A DNA stretch of 5,946 nucleotides from positions 8,211 to 14,156 of the forward strand of contig PMST01000221.1 in NCBI GenBank assembly GCA_003168295.1. Reading direction: 5' to 3'. A model generated the notes under the pieces. That model worked only from the letters and a program-made list of their open reading frames with translations, had not been told where the DNA came from and made no database searches. Made by a program: the position numbers and the translations under genes. This stretch comes from Actinomycetota bacterium. GTDB lineage: Bacteria > Actinomycetota > Actinomycetes > Streptosporangiales > Streptosporangiaceae. Shown one piece after another: positions 5,038 to 5,946 of this stretch. Every line of letters begins with the position of its first letter. The first letter of the stretch is position 1.

Positions 5038-5946
5038 TCACACTAGCGGACGAGCGATCGGCGAGATCACGGCCGGCAGGGCCGCGCCTTCACCGGACTC
5101 CGGGCCCGACAGGTAGCGGTCCACAGCCGCGGCGGCGCTTCGTCCTTCCGCGATGGCCCAGACGATCAGCGACTGGCCGCGGCCCATGTCGCCGGCGGCG
5201 AACACGCCGGGGACTGACGTGGCGAAAGAGCCGTCGCGGCCGACGTTACCCCGCGAGTCGAACTCGACGCCGAGGTCGGTCAGCAGCCCCGGCCGCTCGG
5301 ATCCGGTGAAGCCCATCGCGAGCAGGACCAGGTCGCACGCCAGCTCGCGTTCGGTACCTGGCACCGGGTCGAAGCCCTTCGCATCGGCCAGCCGCAGCGC
5401 CCGCACCCGGCCCGCGGAGTCGCCGAGGAACTCAAGCGAGGACACCGCGTAGGCGCGGTCGCCGCCTTCCTCGTGCGCGCTGGAGACCCGGTAGATCATC
5501 GGGTAGGTCGGCCAGGGCTGATGGCCCGGCCGGGACTCGGGCGGACGCGGCATGATCTCGAGCTGCGTCACCGACGCTGCGCCCTGCCGGTGCGTGGTGC
5601 CCAGGCAGTCCGCGCCGGTATCGCCGCCGCCGATGATGACCACGCGCCGTCCGCGGGCGCTGATGGCCGGATCGGCCGGCGCCGCGGGATCGGCTGCGAC
5701 CGCGCGGTTGGACAGCGGCAGATACTCCATGGCCTGGTGGATCCCGTCCAGGGACCGTCCGGGCAGCGGCAGGTCACGCGGCACTCGCGCGCCGCCGCAC
5801 AACACGATCGCGTCGAAGGTGGCCCGCAGCTCGCCGGCGGTGATGCCGGTCCCGGCCTCGACGCCGCAGCGGAACTCAGTGCCTTCAGCCCGCATCTGGT
5901 CCAGTCGCCGGTCCAGGTGCCGCTTCTCCATCTTGAACTCGGGGAT
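5038..5946 (-). CDS. gltD: Glutamate synthase (GOGAT) small subunit, N-terminus cut by window edge
   Basis: The FAD/NAD(P)H-binding beta subunit of NADPH-dependent glutamate synthase, which passes electrons from NADPH to the large subunit GltB making glutamate from glutamine and 2-oxoglutarate. 302 codons are visible, about 60% of the usual length of roughly 480-490. The visible part begins in the IPEFKMEKRHLDRRL signature. It continues through LPLSNRAV, the dinucleotide-binding VVIIGGGDTGADCLGT (GGGDTGADC at 106-114 of the visible part), QLEIMPRPPESR, SSAHEEGGDRAYAV, and the C-terminal flavin-binding TSVPGVFAAGDMGRGQSLIVWAIAEGR. No frameshift or missing motif is seen. A small Ala/Pro/Asp-rich expansion (DPAAPADPAI) precedes GGGDTG. 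gltB would be expected just outside the window to the right. The stop at 5038 is followed by a stem-loop and then the phosphatase-FHA genes. Confidence 0.96.
   Translation of the reverse strand: MPEFKMEKRHLDRRLDQMRAEGTEFRCGVEAGTGITAGELRATFDAIVLCGGARVPRDLPLPGRSLDGIHQAMEYLPLSNRAVAADPAAPADPAISARGRRVVIIGGGDTGADCLGTTHRQGAASVTQLEIMPRPPESRPGHQPWPTYPMIYRVSSAHEEGGDRAYAVSSLEFLGDSAGRVRALRLADAKGFDPVPGTERELACDLVLLAMGFTGSERPGLLTDLGVEFDSRGNVGRDGSFATSVPGVFAAGDMGRGQSLIVWAIAEGRSAAAAVDRYLSGPESGEGAALPAVISPIARPLV

Noticed and set aside
4390..5046. Plus-strand frames opposite the zinc-ribbon phosphatase
   Set aside because: They are Arg/Pro/Ala-rich shadows of the minus-strand gene, without ribosome sites or recognisable domains.

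Overview
The window is high-GC DNA with GTG and TTG starts, a tRNA without an encoded CCA, and a close relative of the mycobacterial response regulator PdtaR. Together these point to an actinobacterial chromosome. No integrase, transposase, phage gene or CRISPR array is visible, and base composition looks even, so it reads as chromosomal backbone. The genus cannot be fixed from this stretch.

Layout from left to right. At 1-830 (minus) lies the first 276 codons of an exported aldose 1-epimerase, cut by the window edge, with a LacI-type operator sitting on its likely promoter. At 1007-1435 (plus) is a PaaI/YdiI-type hotdog thioesterase that starts at a TTG codon. At 1436-1603 is a convergent intergenic region with two strong inverted repeats and a possible promoter. 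At 1604-2209 (minus) is pdtaR, a receiver-ANTAR antiterminator. At 2282-2355 (plus) is a 74-nt tRNA with a CAA (Leu) anticodon but a short class I variable loop. At 2398-4923 (minus) is a three-gene phospho-signalling block: a zinc-ribbon PP2C phosphatase, an FHA protein overlapping it by 4 bp, and a second PP2C without the zinc ribbons. At 5038-5946 (minus) is the C-terminal 302 codons of gltD, the glutamate synthase small subunit, running off the right edge.

How the genes may work together. The two PP2Cs are clear paralogues flanking the FHA gene, so the block can remove Ser/Thr phosphates and bind phosphothreonine, but no cognate kinase is present here. Its position directly downstream of gltD on the same strand recalls the FHA control of glutamate metabolism by GarA/OdhI. 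However, this FHA protein lacks the N-terminal ETT-type phosphorylation motif of GarA, so that link is only a hypothesis. pdtaR, the tRNA and the thioesterase are separate transcription units with no visible tie to the phosphatase block.

The observations most worth a second look are the class I-shaped tRNA with a leucine anticodon, the duplicated PP2C pair around an FHA gene, the two independent 17-bp-period tandem duplications lying exactly on stop codons of two genes of that block, the palindrome upstream of a possibly leaderless PP2C gene, and a possible small structured RNA between the thioesterase gene and pdtaR.
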